Positions 8,982-19,392 are shown, counted from the stretch's first letter. The stretch is DNA of 54,496 nt from Terriglobia bacterium (GCA_020073005.1 JAIQFX010000046.1:1-54496); one strand, 5' to 3'. The notes: a model not told the origin generated them from the letters alone. Translations and numbers: made by a program.

Positions 8982-9830
8982 ATGCCTGGCACGTTGTTCG
9001 TGGTCGCCACACCGATCGGCAACCTCGAAGACATCACCGTGCGGGCGCTGCGCGTGCTTCGCGAGGTTTCACTCATCGCGGCTGAGGACACACGGCGCAC
9101 CGCGCATCTTCTGGCGCGTCACGCGATTGCCACGCCGACGACGAGTCTGCACGAACACAACGAGGTCCGAAAAACACCGTCGCTGATCGCCCGGCTTCAA
9201 GCAGGTGACGCGATTGCGCTGGTCTCGGACGCGGGCACGCCGACCGTCTCAGATCCCGGCGGCCGTCTCATCCGCGCCGCCATCGACGCCGGCATTCGGG
9301 TCGAATCCATCCCTGGACCGAGCGCAGTCTTGACTGCGCTGGCAGCCTCGGGCCTCCCGACCGACACGTTTCTATTCCTGGGTTTCCCTCCGACGCGGGC
9401 TAAAGACCGAAAACAATGGTTTGCGAGGCTGAGGCAGGTCGGGGGAACGGTCGTTTTCTTCGAGGCTCCCCATCGGATTCGTCGGACTCTCACGGAATTG
9501 CAGGCGTCAGTTGGTGATTGCGAGGTAGCGGTTGGCCGAGAACTGACAAAAGCGCATGAACAATTGGTTAGAGGACCAATTTCTACAGTCATTCTTGAGC
9601 TCAAGGAGGAGCGTGGGGAGTTTACGGTGGTGGCAAATATTGGTCTATCGCCAGAAAATATCAATCTCAAACGTGGCCAAGCGCCATCAGACGAGGATTT
9701 ATTTGGTGAAATAACAGAAATTAGTGGTATCACTAGGCGAGAGGCGATAGCGACACTGGCGAGGAAATACGAGATGCCGCCCAATGAGGTTTATGAGGCC
9801 ATTGAGAGAGCTAAGAAATCTGTCTTGTGA
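8982..9830 (+). CDS. rsmI: 16S rRNA (cytidine-1402-2'-O)-methyltransferase
   Basis: A 282-residue SAM-dependent tetrapyrrole-methylase-fold enzyme that methylates the ribose of C1402 in 16S rRNA at the decoding site. Diagnostic stretches are GTLFVVATPIGNLEDIT at the N-terminus, AEDTRRTAHLL, ALVSDAGTPTVSDPGGRLI and the SIPGPSAVLTALAASGLP segment. Length is normal for RsmI. The first half has the GC-rich codon use of the neighbours, but from about base 9360 the GC content falls clearly and A/T-ending codons become frequent (AATATTGGT, GAAATAACAGAAATT). No frame break is seen, and the C-terminal domain continues to a normal-looking end (TLARKYEMPPNEVYEAIERAKK). Confidence 0.94.
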   Translation: MPGTLFVVATPIGNLEDITVRALRVLREVSLIAAEDTRRTAHLLARHAIATPTTSLHEHNEVRKTPSLIARLQAGDAIALVSDAGTPTVSDPGGRLIRAAIDAGIRVESIPGPSAVLTALAASGLPTDTFLFLGFPPTRAKDRKQWFARLRQVGGTVVFFEAPHRIRRTLTELQASVGDCEVAVGRELTKAHEQLVRGPISTVILELKEERGEFTVVANIGLSPENINLKRGQAPSDEDLFGEITEISGITRREAIATLARKYEMPPNEVYEAIERAKKSVL

Positions 9831-9944
9831 CCAATTTCGAACTGTGAAACCTCTCTTGGAGGTTCGCCCTGCTTGACCCACCGCAGACGTTCTGTTACCT
9901 TACCCCGCCTCCAAGCACGTTCCAAAGCTCTGCACGGCATTTTT

Positions 9945-10634
9945 ATGGCGAAGCGGCCGAATACGCGGTCGACCAAGGCAAACCTGCCGTCTCCGTCTGC
10001 CAGCCGCGCGGCTCGCACGCCTGAGGCCGCCCCAGTGGCTCGGCCGGCACCCAGTGCTCCGCCGCCGGTGCCGCGTCGCTCCACATCGGCGGACGCCGTG
10101 GCGTTGTACGAGCGCGCGCTCGAAGCGCTGCAGCGGCACGAGTACGAGACCGCCGGGAACCTCCTCGAGTCGGTGCTTCGGCAGTATCCGGAAGAAAAAG
10201 AGCTGCACGAGCGCGTACGCCTCTATCTGAACATCTGTCAGCGACAGGCGACGCACCGCGAAACCGCGCCGCAGACCATCGACGAGCGTCTGTACGCCGC
10301 GACGCTCGCAATCAACGGCGCGAAGTACGACCAGGCCATCGCGCACCTGCGACTCGTCCGCGACGAGGACCCAGACAACGATCACGCGCTTTACATGCTC
10401 GCCGTCGCCCACGCCCAGAGGGACGAGCACGCCGAGGCCGTGGCGCATCTCGAGCGCGCGATCGCGTTGAATCCCGAGAACCGCGCCCTGGCGCGCCACG
10501 ACCCGGACCTCGAGCCGTTGCGCGACGACGAGGCGTTTCGCGCCGCGCTCGAAGCCCCGCCGGCGCCGCCGCGCGTGGACCGCGACCGTGACCGCGATCG
10601 CCGGCGCCCGCTGAAGACCCGATCGGCGCGATAA
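9945..10634 (+). CDS. TPR-containing protein
   Basis: A 229-residue protein. After a Pro/Ala-rich N-terminal tail (residues 1-45) come tetratricopeptide-like helices: ALYERALEALQRHEYETAGNLL, then LAINGAKYDQAIAHLRLV, DHALYMLAVAHAQRDEHAEA and HLERAIALNPEN. The C-terminus is a charged DRDRDRDRRR tail. TPRs act as protein-binding scaffolds; no partner can be named. No signal peptide. The start ATG 9945 was chosen over an in-frame upstream ATT-rich stretch lacking coding character. The last 11 bases before glmU suggest co-transcription with it. Confidence 0.75.
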   Translation: MAKRPNTRSTKANLPSPSASRAARTPEAAPVARPAPSAPPPVPRRSTSADAVALYERALEALQRHEYETAGNLLESVLRQYPEEKELHERVRLYLNICQRQATHRETAPQTIDERLYAATLAINGAKYDQAIAHLRLVRDEDPDNDHALYMLAVAHAQRDEHAEAVAHLERAIALNPENRALARHDPDLEPLRDDEAFRAALEAPPAPPRVDRDRDRDRRRPLKTRSAR

Positions 10635-10645
10635 TCAAGTCGTCC

Positions 10646-12046
10646 TTGCGCGACATCCACGTCGTCATTCTCGCCGCGGGCAAAGGCACGCGCATGAAGT
10701 CCGCGCTGCCCAAAGTGCTGCATCGCGTCGCCGGTCTCCCGATGATCGACCACGTGCTGGGCGCCGCGGCCACGCTGAGCCCACGCACGACGACGGTCGT
10801 GATCGGATTCAGTCCGGACGCGATGAGGGCCGCGCTGGCGTCACACCCGGGCCTCAGCGTCGTGGTCCAGGAACCACAACTGGGGACCGGCCACGCCCTC
10901 CTGACGACCGAGCCGTTGCTGCGCCACGCAACCGGTACGCTGGTATTGCTCTCCGGCGACGTCCCCCTTCTCTCGCCCAAGACGCTGCAAACACTGGTGG
11001 ATCGACAGACGGCGAGCGGCGCGGCCGCAACCGTGATCACGGCCGTAGTCGATCAACCGTTCGGGTACGGCCGCGTCATTCGCTCCGGGCAATCCGGCGA
11101 GCAGATTGCAAAGATCGTCGAGGAGAGGGACGCCACGCCGGCCGAACGCGAAATCCGCGAGATCAATTCCGGCATTTACGCCTTTGCACTGGACGGCTTG
11201 TTCGACCTGGCGCGGACGCTCACGGCGAAGACCGCGCAGGGCGAGTACTACGTGACCGATCTCGTCGCGCGGTGCGTCGAACACGGCCGCGTGGTCACGG
11301 CGTTCACGGTTTCCGATCCCGATGAAGTGCGTGGTATCAACAGCCGCGGCCAGCTCGCGGAAGTGAGTCGAATCGTGAGAAACCAGAAAACAGCCGAACT
11401 GATGGCCGCGGGCGTCACGATTGAAGATCCCGCGACCGCGTACATCGACCGCCACGTCACGATCGGCGCCGACACCATCATTCACCCCGGTGTCTTCCTG
11501 GAGGGGCTCACGACCATCGGCGCCGGTTGTGAAATCCACAGCGGCGTCCGCATCGTCGATTCGCAGATCGGGGATCGCGTAACGGTCTTGAATCACTGCG
11601 TGATTACGGACTCGCGCGTCGCGGATGCCGCGCGCGTGGGACCGTTCGCGCACTTGCGCAACGAGGCCGACGTCCGCGAGCAGGCGCGGGTCGGCAACTT
11701 CGTCGAGATCAAGAAGTCCTCGCTGGGAGTGGGATCGAAGGCCAATCATCACGCGTATCTGGGCGACGCGACGATCGGCGCCAACGTCAACATCGGCGCG
11801 GGCACGATCACCTGCAACTACGACGGCGTGAAGAAACACCGGACCGTGATCGAAGACGGCGCCTTCATCGGCAGCGATACGCAACTGGTGGCGCCGGTCA
11901 CGGTGGGGAAGGGCGCGTACGTCGGCAGCGGGTCGACGGTCCGCCACAACGTGCCGCCGGGCGCGCTCGCCGTCAGCGCCGGCAAACAGCGGAATCTCGA
12001 AGGCTGGGCCGATAAGAAGAAGAAGAAACTCAAAACTGAAAACTGA
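10646..12046 (+). CDS. glmU: bifunctional GlcNAc-1-P uridylyltransferase / GlcN-1-P acetyltransferase
   Basis: A 466-residue bifunctional enzyme completing UDP-GlcNAc synthesis. The N-terminal uridylyltransferase opens with [20 protein letters not shown]; the QLGTGHAL and LLSGDVPLL segments follow. The C-terminal half is a left-handed beta-helix acetyltransferase with hexapeptide repeats ([16 protein letters not shown]..., [15 protein letters not shown]) and the loop residues that bind acetyl-CoA. The start is TTG at 10646, the only start codon near the conserved N-terminus. Oddly, the last codons and stop codon lie inside an array of 7-bp repeats, which gives the lysine-rich end KLKTEN. It precedes glmS by 35 bases, so precursor and product steps of one pathway are adjacent. 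Confidence 0.96.
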   Translation: MRDIHVVILAAGKGTRMKSALPKVLHRVAGLPMIDHVLGAAATLSPRTTTVVIGFSPDAMRAALASHPGLSVVVQEPQLGTGHALLTTEPLLRHATGTLVLLSGDVPLLSPKTLQTLVDRQTASGAAATVITAVVDQPFGYGRVIRSGQSGEQIAKIVEERDATPAEREIREINSGIYAFALDGLFDLARTLTAKTAQGEYYVTDLVARCVEHGRVVTAFTVSDPDEVRGINSRGQLAEVSRIVRNQKTAELMAAGVTIEDPATAYIDRHVTIGADTIIHPGVFLEGLTTIGAGCEIHSGVRIVDSQIGDRVTVLNHCVITDSRVADAARVGPFAHLRNEADVREQARVGNFVEIKKSSLGVGSKANHHAYLGDATIGANVNIGAGTITCNYDGVKKHRTVIEDGAFIGSDTQLVAPVTVGKGAYVGSGSTVRHNVPPGALAVSAGKQRNLEGWADKKKKKLKTEN

Positions 12047-12081
12047 GAAGTCAGCACTCAGAACGCAAAAGGCAAAAAGAA
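12026..12081. repeat. heptamer array, AAACTGA type (8 units)
   Basis: Eight consecutive 7-bp units fill 56 bases exactly up to the glmS ATG: AAACTCA, AAACTGA (twice), GAAGTCA, GCACTCA, GAACGCA, AAAGGCA, AAAAGAA. Every unit ends in A and seven of eight have A in position 2. The glmU stop codon (12044-12046) is inside the third unit. Confidence 0.8.
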
Positions 12082-13923
12082 ATGTGCGGAATCATCGGTT
12101 ACATCGGGCCCAAGGAAGTCGTACCGGTCCTGATCGAGGGGCTGCGACGGCTCGAGTACCGCGGATACGACTCGGCGGGCGTCGCCGTCGTGCACGCCGG
12201 CGCCGTGGATCTTCGCCGCAGCGCGGGCAAGCTGTCGAAGCTCGAGGACGTGATCCGGCTCGAGCCGATTGCCGGCGACTACGGCGTGGGCCACACGCGC
12301 TGGGCGACCCACGGCCGCCCGACCGAGGAGAACGCGCACCCGCACCGCGACTGCACGGGAAAGATCGTCGTCGTCCACAACGGGATTATCGAAAACTACC
12401 TCGAGCTGAAACACGAGCTCCAGCGCCAAGGCCATAAGTTCGTCACCGAGACCGACACGGAGATCGTCGCGCACCTCGTCGAGCGCGAGATGAGGAACGA
12501 CGGGCTCGAGAACGCCGTCCGGCGGGCGCTCTTGCTGATGCGCGGACTGTTCGCGCTGGTACTGATCTCCGCCGACGATCCGGAGAAGATCGTCGCCGTG
12601 CGCAATGGCCCGCCGATCGTCGTCGGCCTGGGCGACGGCGAGTTCTTCGTCGCGTCGGACACGCCTCCGATCCTCGGTCACACGCGTGACGTGGTGTTCC
12701 TCGGCGACGAGGAAATGGCCGTCATCACGAAGTCGGGCGTCGTGTTCACCGACTTCTTCGGCCGGGCGGTCTCCAAGGTCACGCAGCGCGTGCTGTGGGA
12801 TCCGATCATGGCGGAGAAGGCGGGCTTCAAGCATTTCATGCTGAAGGAAATCTTCGAGCAGCCCACGGCCGCGCGCGAGACCATTCTCGGCCGCGTCTCG
12901 CAAGACTCGGGCAAGGTGTTTCTCGAAGAGATGGCGATCAGCGACGCGACGCTGGCCGCCGTCGAGCGCGTGACCATTCTGGCGTGCGGCACGTCGTGGC
13001 ACGCGGGGCTCGTGGGCAAGTTCATGATCGAGCAGATCGCGCGGCTGCCGGTCGAGGTGGATTACGGGTCGGAGTACCGGTACCGCAGTCCGATCGTCCC
13101 GCCGCGCACGCTGGCGGTCGTGATCACGCAGTCTGGTGAAACCGCCGACACGCTGGCGGCGCTCCGCGAGGCGTCGCGCCAGGGCGCATCGAGCATCTCC
13201 ATCTGCAACGTCGTGGGCAGCATGGCCACGCGCGAATCCGGCGGGACCATTTACACGCACGCCGGCCCGGAGATCGGTGTCGCGTCGACCAAGGCGTTCA
13301 CGTCGCAGCTCGTCGCCTTGTATCTGCTCGCGCTGCGGTTGGGGCAGCTGCGCGGCGCGCTCTCGCCAGACGCCTCGAAGCCACACATCGACGCCTTGCT
13401 CCAGCTGCCGTTGCTCCTCGAGCAGACGCTGAAGCTCGCGCCGGAAGTCGAAGAAATCGCGAGCCGGTTCCACACGCGCACGGACTTCCTCTACCTGGGC
13501 CGCGGGATCAACTATCCGATCGCGCTCGAGGGCGCGTTGAAGCTGAAGGAGATTTCCTACATCCACGCCGAAGGCTATCCAGCGGGCGAGATGAAGCACG
13601 GGCCGATCGCGCTCATCGACGAACGCATGCCGGTGGTGGCGCTCGCGCCCCGTGATCAGGTCTTCGAGAAAATGATGGGGAACATGCAGGAGGTCAAGGC
13701 GCGCGGCGGCTCGGTGATCGCGCTGACGACGCAGGGCGACGACCTCAGCTCGATTCTCGATCGATCGCGTGACGTCGTGCTGCAGCTGCCGCACGCGCCC
13801 GCGCTCCTCATGCCGATCCTGATGGCGCTGCCGCTGCAACTGCTCGCATACGACATCGCCGTCCGGCGCGGCTGCGACGTCGACCAGCCGAGAAACCTCG
13901 CCAAGAGCGTGACCGTCGAATAG
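12082..13923 (+). CDS. glmS: glutamine--fructose-6-phosphate aminotransferase (isomerizing)
   Basis: A 613-residue enzyme making glucosamine-6-phosphate from fructose-6-phosphate and glutamine, the entry step of amino-sugar synthesis. The N-terminal glutaminase starts MCGIIGYIG, with Cys2 as nucleophile, followed by [15 protein letters not shown] and TRWATHG. Two SIS isomerase domains follow: [16 protein letters not shown]...[12 protein letters not shown], and [20 protein letters not shown] with the C-terminal loop ending AKSVTVE. Length and order match the family. It is directly downstream of glmU. An array of GGTGGCT units begins three bases after its stop. Confidence 0.97.
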   Translation: MCGIIGYIGPKEVVPVLIEGLRRLEYRGYDSAGVAVVHAGAVDLRRSAGKLSKLEDVIRLEPIAGDYGVGHTRWATHGRPTEENAHPHRDCTGKIVVVHNGIIENYLELKHELQRQGHKFVTETDTEIVAHLVEREMRNDGLENAVRRALLLMRGLFALVLISADDPEKIVAVRNGPPIVVGLGDGEFFVASDTPPILGHTRDVVFLGDEEMAVITKSGVVFTDFFGRAVSKVTQRVLWDPIMAEKAGFKHFMLKEIFEQPTAARETILGRVSQDSGKVFLEEMAISDATLAAVERVTILACGTSWHAGLVGKFMIEQIARLPVEVDYGSEYRYRSPIVPPRTLAVVITQSGETADTLAALREASRQGASSISICNVVGSMATRESGGTIYTHAGPEIGVASTKAFTSQLVALYLLALRLGQLRGALSPDASKPHIDALLQLPLLLEQTLKLAPEVEEIASRFHTRTDFLYLGRGINYPIALEGALKLKEISYIHAEGYPAGEMKHGPIALIDERMPVVALAPRDQVFEKMMGNMQEVKARGGSVIALTTQGDDLSSILDRSRDVVLQLPHAPALLMPILMALPLQLLAYDIAVRRGCDVDQPRNLAKSVTVE

Positions 13924-13925
13924 TC

Positions 13926-13953
13926 GGTGGCTGGTGGCTGGTGGCTGGTGGCT
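13926..13953. repeat. heptamer array, GGTGGCT type (4 perfect units)
   Basis: Four identical GGTGGCT units directly after the glmS stop codon. On the other strand the unit reads AGCCACC, the same family as the CCAGCCA arrays elsewhere in the window. Further on, 13981-14008 continues with degenerate 7-mers AGCCCCT, GGTCCCA, AGCCTCC, AGCCGCA that run into the pcrA start codon. Confidence 0.85.
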
Positions 13954-13986
13954 GGGGAAAGACGATGCTAGAGTCGTCGTAGCCCC
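13954..13986 (+). terminator. possible hairpin between glmS and pcrA
   Basis: GGGG-AAA-GACGA pairs with TCGTC-GTAG-CCCC around the loop TGCTAGAG, giving a 5-bp inner and a 4-bp outer stem. There is no T-run after it, so a factor-independent terminator is not supported strongly; it may just be structure between repeats. Confidence 0.25.
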
Positions 13987-14007
13987 TGGTCCCAAGCCTC
14001 CAGCCGC

Positions 14008-16299
14008 ATGCACTTCTTAGACGCCCTCAATCCTGAACAACGCGAAGCCGTTCTGCACATCCACGGCCCGCTGCTGATCCTCGCGGGCGCGGGCTCCGGC
14101 AAGACGCGCGTCATCACGAGCCGCATCGCGTACCTCGTCGGCGACGGTCATGCCAAGCCGGAAGAGGTGCTGGCCGTCACGTTCACGAACAAAGCCGCCG
14201 AGGAGATGCGCGCGCGCGTCGAGACGCTGCTCGGGTCCGACTGCGGCCGGATGTGGGTGTCGACGTTCCATTCACTCTGCGCGCGGCTGCTGCGGCGCGA
14301 AGCGCCGGCCATCGGCCTCTCGCGCGACTTCGTCATCTACGATTCGGCGGACCAGTTGAGCGTCGTCAAGCAGGCCCTCAAGGAACTGCACATCGACGAC
14401 AGTTTCGTCCAGCCGCGGGCCGCGCTGTCGCGCATCAGCCAGGCGAAGAACCGGATGGAGGGCCCGGACGCGATCGCCGACGCCGCGGGCTGGAACCGGC
14501 GCGACGAGCACATCGCGAAGGTCTACGCCTACTACGTGAACGCGCTGAAAGAGAGCAGCGCGCTCGACTTCGATGACTTGCTCCTGAAGACCGTCGAGCT
14601 GTTCGAGCAGTCCGAGCGCGTCCGGTCGAAGTACGCCCAGCAGTTCCGGTTCGTCATGGTCGACGAGTATCAGGACACCAATCGCCCGCAGTACATCCTG
14701 ATCCGGCATCTCGCCGGCGTGCATCGCAACCTGTGCGTCGTCGGCGACCCGGACCAGTCGATCTACAAGTGGCGCGGCGCCGATCTGCGGAACATTCTCG
14801 ACTTCGAGCACGATTTCGGCGACGCCGTGATCGTCAAGCTCGAGCGCAACTACCGATCGACGCAGATCATCCTCGACGCCGCGACTGCCGTCATCAGCCA
14901 GAACCGGAACCGGAAAGACAAGCGCCTGTGGACCGATCGCGCCGGCGGCGATCGCATCGTGTACTACCGGGGCGGCGACGAGCTGGAAGAGGCCGACTTC
15001 ATTACACGAACCGCGCGCGAGGCGCTGTCGGACGACACGCTGGAAACGGGCGCGATGGTCGCCATCCTGTATCGCACCAACGCGCAGTCGCGCGCGATTG
15101 AAGACGCGCTGATGCGCGAAGGCGTCGCGTACAAGGTCGTCGGCGGCGTGCGGTTCTACGAGCGCAAGGAGATCAAGGACGCGCTCGCGTACATGCGGCT
15201 GGTCATCAACCCGCACGACGACGTCAGCCTGCGGCGCGTCATCAACGTGCCGGCGCGCGGTATCGGCAAGGGCGTCCTCGATGCCGTGGGCGCGCTGTCG
15301 CTCGGCGATGACGCGCCGAACGAGGCCGACGATCTGCCGCTGCTGTCCGCCGGATTACAGCCGGCGCCTGCGGCGAATTCGATGTGGGCGCGGATCGTGC
15401 GCGGGCTCGAGACGCGCGCGTTTCCAAATCGCGCGGCCGCGTCGCTCGCGACGTTTCGCGATCTGCTGGTCAAGCTGACCGACGTCGCGCGGCAGGAAAC
15501 GGTCTCGATCGCGATCGGCAAGATGCTCGATCAGAGCGGCTATTTGCAGGACCTGCGCGACGAGCGCAGCGAAGACGCGGAAGGGCGCATCGAGAACCTC
15601 GCCGAGCTCGTGTCGGCGGCTCGCGAATACGAGAGCCGCGACACTGAAGCGTCGCTGAATGGCTTCGTGGACCGCCTGTCGCTGCTCTCCGACGTCGACG
15701 AGGAGCAGGGAAGCCGTGATGCCCGCGTCTGGATGATGACGCTGCACAGCGCCAAGGGCCTGGAATTTCCGGTCGTCGTGCTCGCGGGCCTCGAGGAAGG
15801 ACTCTTCCCGCACTCGCGATCGAGCGAGGACGAAGAAGAGCTCGAAGAAGAGCGCCGGCTCTGCTACGTCGGCATGACCCGGGCGCGAACCCGGCTGGTC
15901 CTCACCGGCGCGGCGCGACGACGGATCTTCGGCGAGTATCAGTCGAGCGAACCATCGCGCTTCATCGAAGAGGTGCCGGCGGAGCTGATCGAACGAATTC
16001 AGCCGGCGGTTTCCGCGTCGCCGTACCAGGGCAACTTCTCGCATTACGAGTTCCGGACGAATCCGTACGGGCGCGGACGCCAGGCGCGAGAATCGGCGCC
16101 GACGTACGCGTACGAAGACGAAGATCAGTCGACGGGCATGGCGTTGAAGCTCGGCATGCGCGTCCGCCATCCGCAGTTCGGTGTCGGCACGGTCCTGAGC
16201 GTCGAGCGGCTCGACGACGACACCAAGCTCGTCGTGCGATTCGCCGCGGTGGGGCAGAAGACGCTGCGCGCCAAGTACGCGCGGCTCGAGCCCGCGTAG
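14008..16299 (+). CDS. pcrA: UvrD/PcrA-type ATP-dependent DNA helicase
   Basis: A 763-residue superfamily 1A 3'-to-5' helicase acting in nucleotide excision repair and replication fork maintenance. Walker A is AGAGSGKT (residues 26-33), followed by motif Ia LAVTFTNKAAEEM, motif II VDEYQDTNRPQY, motif III GDPDQSIYKWRGA, motif IV LERNYRST and motif V-VI LHSAKGLEFPVVVLAG...EERRLCYVGMTRAR. The C-terminal tail ends with a Tudor-like FGVGTVLSVERL...LRAKYARLEP segment, as in PcrA. Size matches PcrA/UvrD (about 720-760). Whether it should be named pcrA or uvrD cannot be fixed from sequence alone. Confidence 0.94.
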   Translation: MHFLDALNPEQREAVLHIHGPLLILAGAGSGKTRVITSRIAYLVGDGHAKPEEVLAVTFTNKAAEEMRARVETLLGSDCGRMWVSTFHSLCARLLRREAPAIGLSRDFVIYDSADQLSVVKQALKELHIDDSFVQPRAALSRISQAKNRMEGPDAIADAAGWNRRDEHIAKVYAYYVNALKESSALDFDDLLLKTVELFEQSERVRSKYAQQFRFVMVDEYQDTNRPQYILIRHLAGVHRNLCVVGDPDQSIYKWRGADLRNILDFEHDFGDAVIVKLERNYRSTQIILDAATAVISQNRNRKDKRLWTDRAGGDRIVYYRGGDELEEADFITRTAREALSDDTLETGAMVAILYRTNAQSRAIEDALMREGVAYKVVGGVRFYERKEIKDALAYMRLVINPHDDVSLRRVINVPARGIGKGVLDAVGALSLGDDAPNEADDLPLLSAGLQPAPAANSMWARIVRGLETRAFPNRAAASLATFRDLLVKLTDVARQETVSIAIGKMLDQSGYLQDLRDERSEDAEGRIENLAELVSAAREYESRDTEASLNGFVDRLSLLSDVDEEQGSRDARVWMMTLHSAKGLEFPVVVLAGLEEGLFPHSRSSEDEEELEEERRLCYVGMTRARTRLVLTGAARRRIFGEYQSSEPSRFIEEVPAELIERIQPAVSASPYQGNFSHYEFRTNPYGRGRQARESAPTYAYEDEDQSTGMALKLGMRVRHPQFGVGTVLSVERLDDDTKLVVRFAAVGQKTLRAKYARLEPA

Positions 16300-16316
16300 T
16301 CCGGACTGACCAATTC

Positions 16317-16823
16317 ATGAAACAGAACGGCTCGATCTACGTCTCGCTGGTGATCATCGCGGTCGCGGGCTATTTCACCTACCAGTGGTGGTTCAACCCG
16401 TCACGCGCCATCAAGCGTCAGCTCGGCGAGCTGGCGGCCGCGCTGTCGGTGCCCGACGCAGAAGGTGATGTCGCGCGGGTGGCGCGCTTCGCGCAGCTAC
16501 GACGGTTCTTCGCCGACAACGTCCGCGCGCGTCAGGGACCGCCGCCAGCACCGGAGATCACTTCACGCGACGCGCTGCTCGCGGCCGTGGCCAACTGGGC
16601 TGCGCCGCCAGGCGGCCGCGACGTGCAGTTCGTGGATGTGCAGATTGCCGTGGATTCAGACGCGACCGCTCATGCGTTTCTGACGGTCGAGGTGACGACA
16701 CCCGACGAGCGGACCCGCCAACCCGTCGCGGATTCCCGCGACGCCCGCGTCCAGATGGCGCTGCAGAACGGCGCCTGGGTGATCACCAGCGCCGAGCCGT
16801 ACGACCCTCAAGCCCGGCAGTAA
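16317..16823 (+). CDS. membrane-anchored hypothetical protein
   Basis: A 168-residue protein with one N-terminal membrane helix (ISLVIIAVAG-like segment YVSLVIIAVAGYFTYQWW at residues 8-25) and a soluble domain outside. The alternation of a helical segment (RAIKRQLGELAAALSV) and later beta strands (VQFVDVQIAVDSDATAHAFLTVEV, ARVQMALQNGAWVITSAEP) resembles the NTF2/SnoaL-like fold, but no catalytic residues are visible. It starts 17 bases after pcrA, so probably shares its transcript. Its stop codon directly abuts the gyrA stop codon, tail to tail, with no base between. Confidence 0.6.
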   Translation: MKQNGSIYVSLVIIAVAGYFTYQWWFNPSRAIKRQLGELAAALSVPDAEGDVARVARFAQLRRFFADNVRARQGPPPAPEITSRDALLAAVANWAAPPGGRDVQFVDVQIAVDSDATAHAFLTVEVTTPDERTRQPVADSRDARVQMALQNGAWVITSAEPYDPQARQ

Positions 16824-19349
16824 CTACTCTGCGGGCGGTGCCGGCGGCGCGTCCGGCGGCTCCGCCGCGGTCGCCTCGTCGTCTTCCTTCTCGACAAGAC
16901 GCGCGATCGACACGACCTTGTCGTCACCCTCGATGTTGATCAGCGTGACGCCCTGCGTGGCGCGGCCGATGGCGCGCACGTCGTTGGTCTGCATGCGCAG
17001 GATCATCCCTTGCTGGGTAATGAGCAGGATCTCGTCGCCGGCCTGCACGCAGGCGACGCTGACGACCAGGCCGTTGCGCGTCGTCGTCGCGATGTTGATG
17101 ATGCCCACGCCGCCGCGCGACTGAACGCGGTATTCCTCGATCTCGGTGCGCTTGCCGAAGCCGCGTTCGGTGACGGTAAGCAGCGTCCCGCCGGGCCGCA
17201 CGATTTCCATCGCGACGACGTAGTCGTCGCCGCGCAGCGTGATGCCGCGGACGCCGTACGCCGAGCGGCCCATCGGGCGGACGTCGCTTTCCTCGAAACG
17301 GATCGCCATGCCGTAGCGCGTGCCGATGAACACTTCGCCCTTGCCGTCGGTGACCTGCACGGCGATCACCGCGTCGCCTTCCTCGACGCCCATCGCGATG
17401 ATCCCGCCGGCCCGCGGATTGCTGAACGCCGCGAGCGACGTCTTCTTCACGATGCCGAGACGCGTCCCCATGACGACGTACTTGTCTTCCTCGAATTCCT
17501 TGACGGCGACCATGGCCGCGATCTTCTCGCCGTCTTCCATCGACACGAGGTTCGCGATCGACTTGCCCTTGCCGCCGGGCCCGACGTCTGGAATCTCGTG
17601 GACCTTCAGCCAGTACGCGCGCCCGCGGTCCGAGAAAATCATGATATAGGCGTGCGTCGACGCGACGAACAGATGGCTGACGAAGTCCTCGTCGCGCGTG
17701 CGCATGCCGATGCGGCCCTTGCCGCCGCGCCGCTGGTTGCGGTACGTCGAGATCGCGGTGCGCTTGATGTAGCCGGTGTTGCTGACCGTGATCGCCATGT
17801 CTTCTTCGGCAATCAGGTCCTCGATGCTCAGCTCGCCGGTCTCGTCGATGATGTCCGTGCGCCGGTCGTCGCCGTATTTCTCGCGGACGGCCTTCAGCTC
17901 GTCGACGATGATCTGCATCAGCAATCGCTCGCTGGCGAGAATCGCGCGGAGGCGTTCGATCGTCTTGAGCAGCTCGGCCAGCTCGTCGAGAATCTTCTGC
18001 CGCTCCAGGCCGGTCAGGCGCTGCAGCTGCATGTCCAGGATCGCCTGCGCCTGAATCTGCGAGAGGCCGAACTGCGTCATCAGGCCGGCGCGCGCTTCGG
18101 GCGGGGTCTTCGATCCGCGGATGAGCTTGATCACCGCGTCGAGGTGATCGAGCGCGATCTTCAGCCCTTCGAGAATGTGATAGCGCGCCTCGGCCTTCCT
18201 GAGCTCGAACTCCGTGCGGCGCCGCACGACTTCGCGGCGGAATTCGACGAAGCTCTGGATCATGTCGAGGAGCGTCAGCACCTTCGGCCGGCCGTCGACG
18301 ATCGCCAGCATGATGATGCCGAAGCTCGACTGCAGCGGCGTGTGCTTGTAGAGGTTGTTGAGAATCACCTCCGGCACTTCGCCGCGCTTCAGCTCGATGA
18401 CGATCCGCATGCCGTCTCGATCGGATTCATCGCGCAGATCGGAAATGCCCTCGATCGTCTTCTCGCCGACGAGCTCGGCGATGCGCTCGATGAGCTTCGC
18501 CTTGTTGACCTGGTACGGAATCTCCGTGATGACGATGGAGGTCTTGTCGCCCTTCTTGTTCGTCTCGAGCGACGTCCGCGCGCGCATCATGATCGCGCCG
18601 CGGCCCGTCGTGTACGCCTGGAGGATGCCCGTGCGTCCGACGATGTAGCCGGCGGTGGGGAAGTCGGGGCCAGGGATGAGCTTGATCAGCTGCTTGAGTT
18701 TCTCCCCTCGCGAGAGCGCCGCTGAGGCCGCGGGATCGGCGAGATGCGTGTGCTCGATGACCCAGATGCAGCCGTCGACGACCTCGCGGAGGTTGTGCGG
18801 CGGCACGTTGGTCGCCATGCCGACCGCGATACCCGCGGATCCATTCACCAGCAGGTTCGGAAACGGCGCCGGCAGTACTGTCGGCTCTTCGGTCGTCTCG
18901 TCGTAGTTGGGAACGAAGTCGACGGTCTCCTTGTCGAGATCCGCCATCAGGTCGTCGGCGAGCGCCTGCAGCCGCGCTTCGGTGTACCGCATCGCCGCCG
19001 GCGGATCGCCGTCGATCGATCCGAAATTTCCCTGGCCGTCGACGAGCGGATAGCGCATGTTGAAGTCCTGCGCCATCCGGACGAGCGTGTCGTAGATCGA
19101 GGCGTCGCCGTGGGGATGGAAATTGCCCATCACCTCGCCGACGATCTTCGCGCACTTGCGGTACCCGCGATTCGCCGCCAGCCCCATCGTCTTCATGCCG
19201 TACAGCACGCGGCGGTGCGCCGGCTTGAGGCCGTCGCGGGCATCGGGCAGCGCTCGTCCAATGATCACGCTCATGGCGTAATCCATGTACGACCGCTTCA
19301 TTTCGTCTTCGATGTTGACCGGGTGTTGCTGCGGGACGAGATCGGCCAT
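16824..19349 (-). CDS. gyrA: DNA gyrase subunit A
   Basis: An 841-residue breakage-reunion subunit of gyrase, which introduces negative supercoils with GyrB. The N-terminal domain has the conserved [21 protein letters not shown], the active-site tyrosine at residue 122 (AAMRYTE) and an intact GyrA box QRRGGKG in the C-terminal wrapping domain, which separates it from ParC. In the quinolone-resistance region [10 protein letters not shown], residue 83 is alanine instead of the serine seen in E. coli; Asp87 is kept. The C-terminus is an acidic/Pro-Ala tail. It follows gyrB on the same strand after a 43-base gap made of heptamer repeats. Confidence 0.97.
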   Translation of the reverse strand: MADLVPQQHPVNIEDEMKRSYMDYAMSVIIGRALPDARDGLKPAHRRVLYGMKTMGLAANRGYRKCAKIVGEVMGNFHPHGDASIYDTLVRMAQDFNMRYPLVDGQGNFGSIDGDPPAAMRYTEARLQALADDLMADLDKETVDFVPNYDETTEEPTVLPAPFPNLLVNGSAGIAVGMATNVPPHNLREVVDGCIWVIEHTHLADPAASAALSRGEKLKQLIKLIPGPDFPTAGYIVGRTGILQAYTTGRGAIMMRARTSLETNKKGDKTSIVITEIPYQVNKAKLIERIAELVGEKTIEGISDLRDESDRDGMRIVIELKRGEVPEVILNNLYKHTPLQSSFGIIMLAIVDGRPKVLTLLDMIQSFVEFRREVVRRRTEFELRKAEARYHILEGLKIALDHLDAVIKLIRGSKTPPEARAGLMTQFGLSQIQAQAILDMQLQRLTGLERQKILDELAELLKTIERLRAILASERLLMQIIVDELKAVREKYGDDRRTDIIDETGELSIEDLIAEEDMAITVSNTGYIKRTAISTYRNQRRGGKGRIGMRTRDEDFVSHLFVASTHAYIMIFSDRGRAYWLKVHEIPDVGPGGKGKSIANLVSMEDGEKIAAMVAVKEFEEDKYVVMGTRLGIVKKTSLAAFSNPRAGGIIAMGVEEGDAVIAVQVTDGKGEVFIGTRYGMAIRFEESDVRPMGRSAYGVRGITLRGDDYVVAMEIVRPGGTLLTVTERGFGKRTEIEEYRVQSRGGVGIINIATTTRNGLVVSVACVQAGDEILLITQQGMILRMQTNDVRAIGRATQGVTLINIEGDDKVVSIARLVEKEDDEATAAEPPDAPPAPPAE

Positions 19350-19391
19350 AAGAAGGAGACTGGAGGCTGGGGGCTAGTGGCTGGAGAAGAA
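19350..19391. repeat. heptamer array between gyrB and gyrA (6 degenerate units)
   Basis: On the plus strand the gap reads AAGAAGG, AGACTGG, AGGCTGG, GGGCTAG, TGGCTGG, AGAAGAA: six 7-bp units covering 42 of the 43 bases between the two genes. The middle units are the reverse complement of the CCAGCCA family. Confidence 0.7.
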
Positions 19392-19392
19392 C

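Noticed and set aside
9360-9830. Horizontal transfer of rsmI as a whole
   Set aside because: Only the second half is AT-rich, and no mobile element or repeat borders are visible.
9848-9864. AACCTC/GAGGTT hairpin after rsmI as a terminator
   Set aside because: Six-bp stem without a following T-run.
19350-19391. Mobile element remnant between gyrB and gyrA
   Set aside because: The gap is fully explained by 7-bp units; no terminal inverted repeats or transposase fragments are present.
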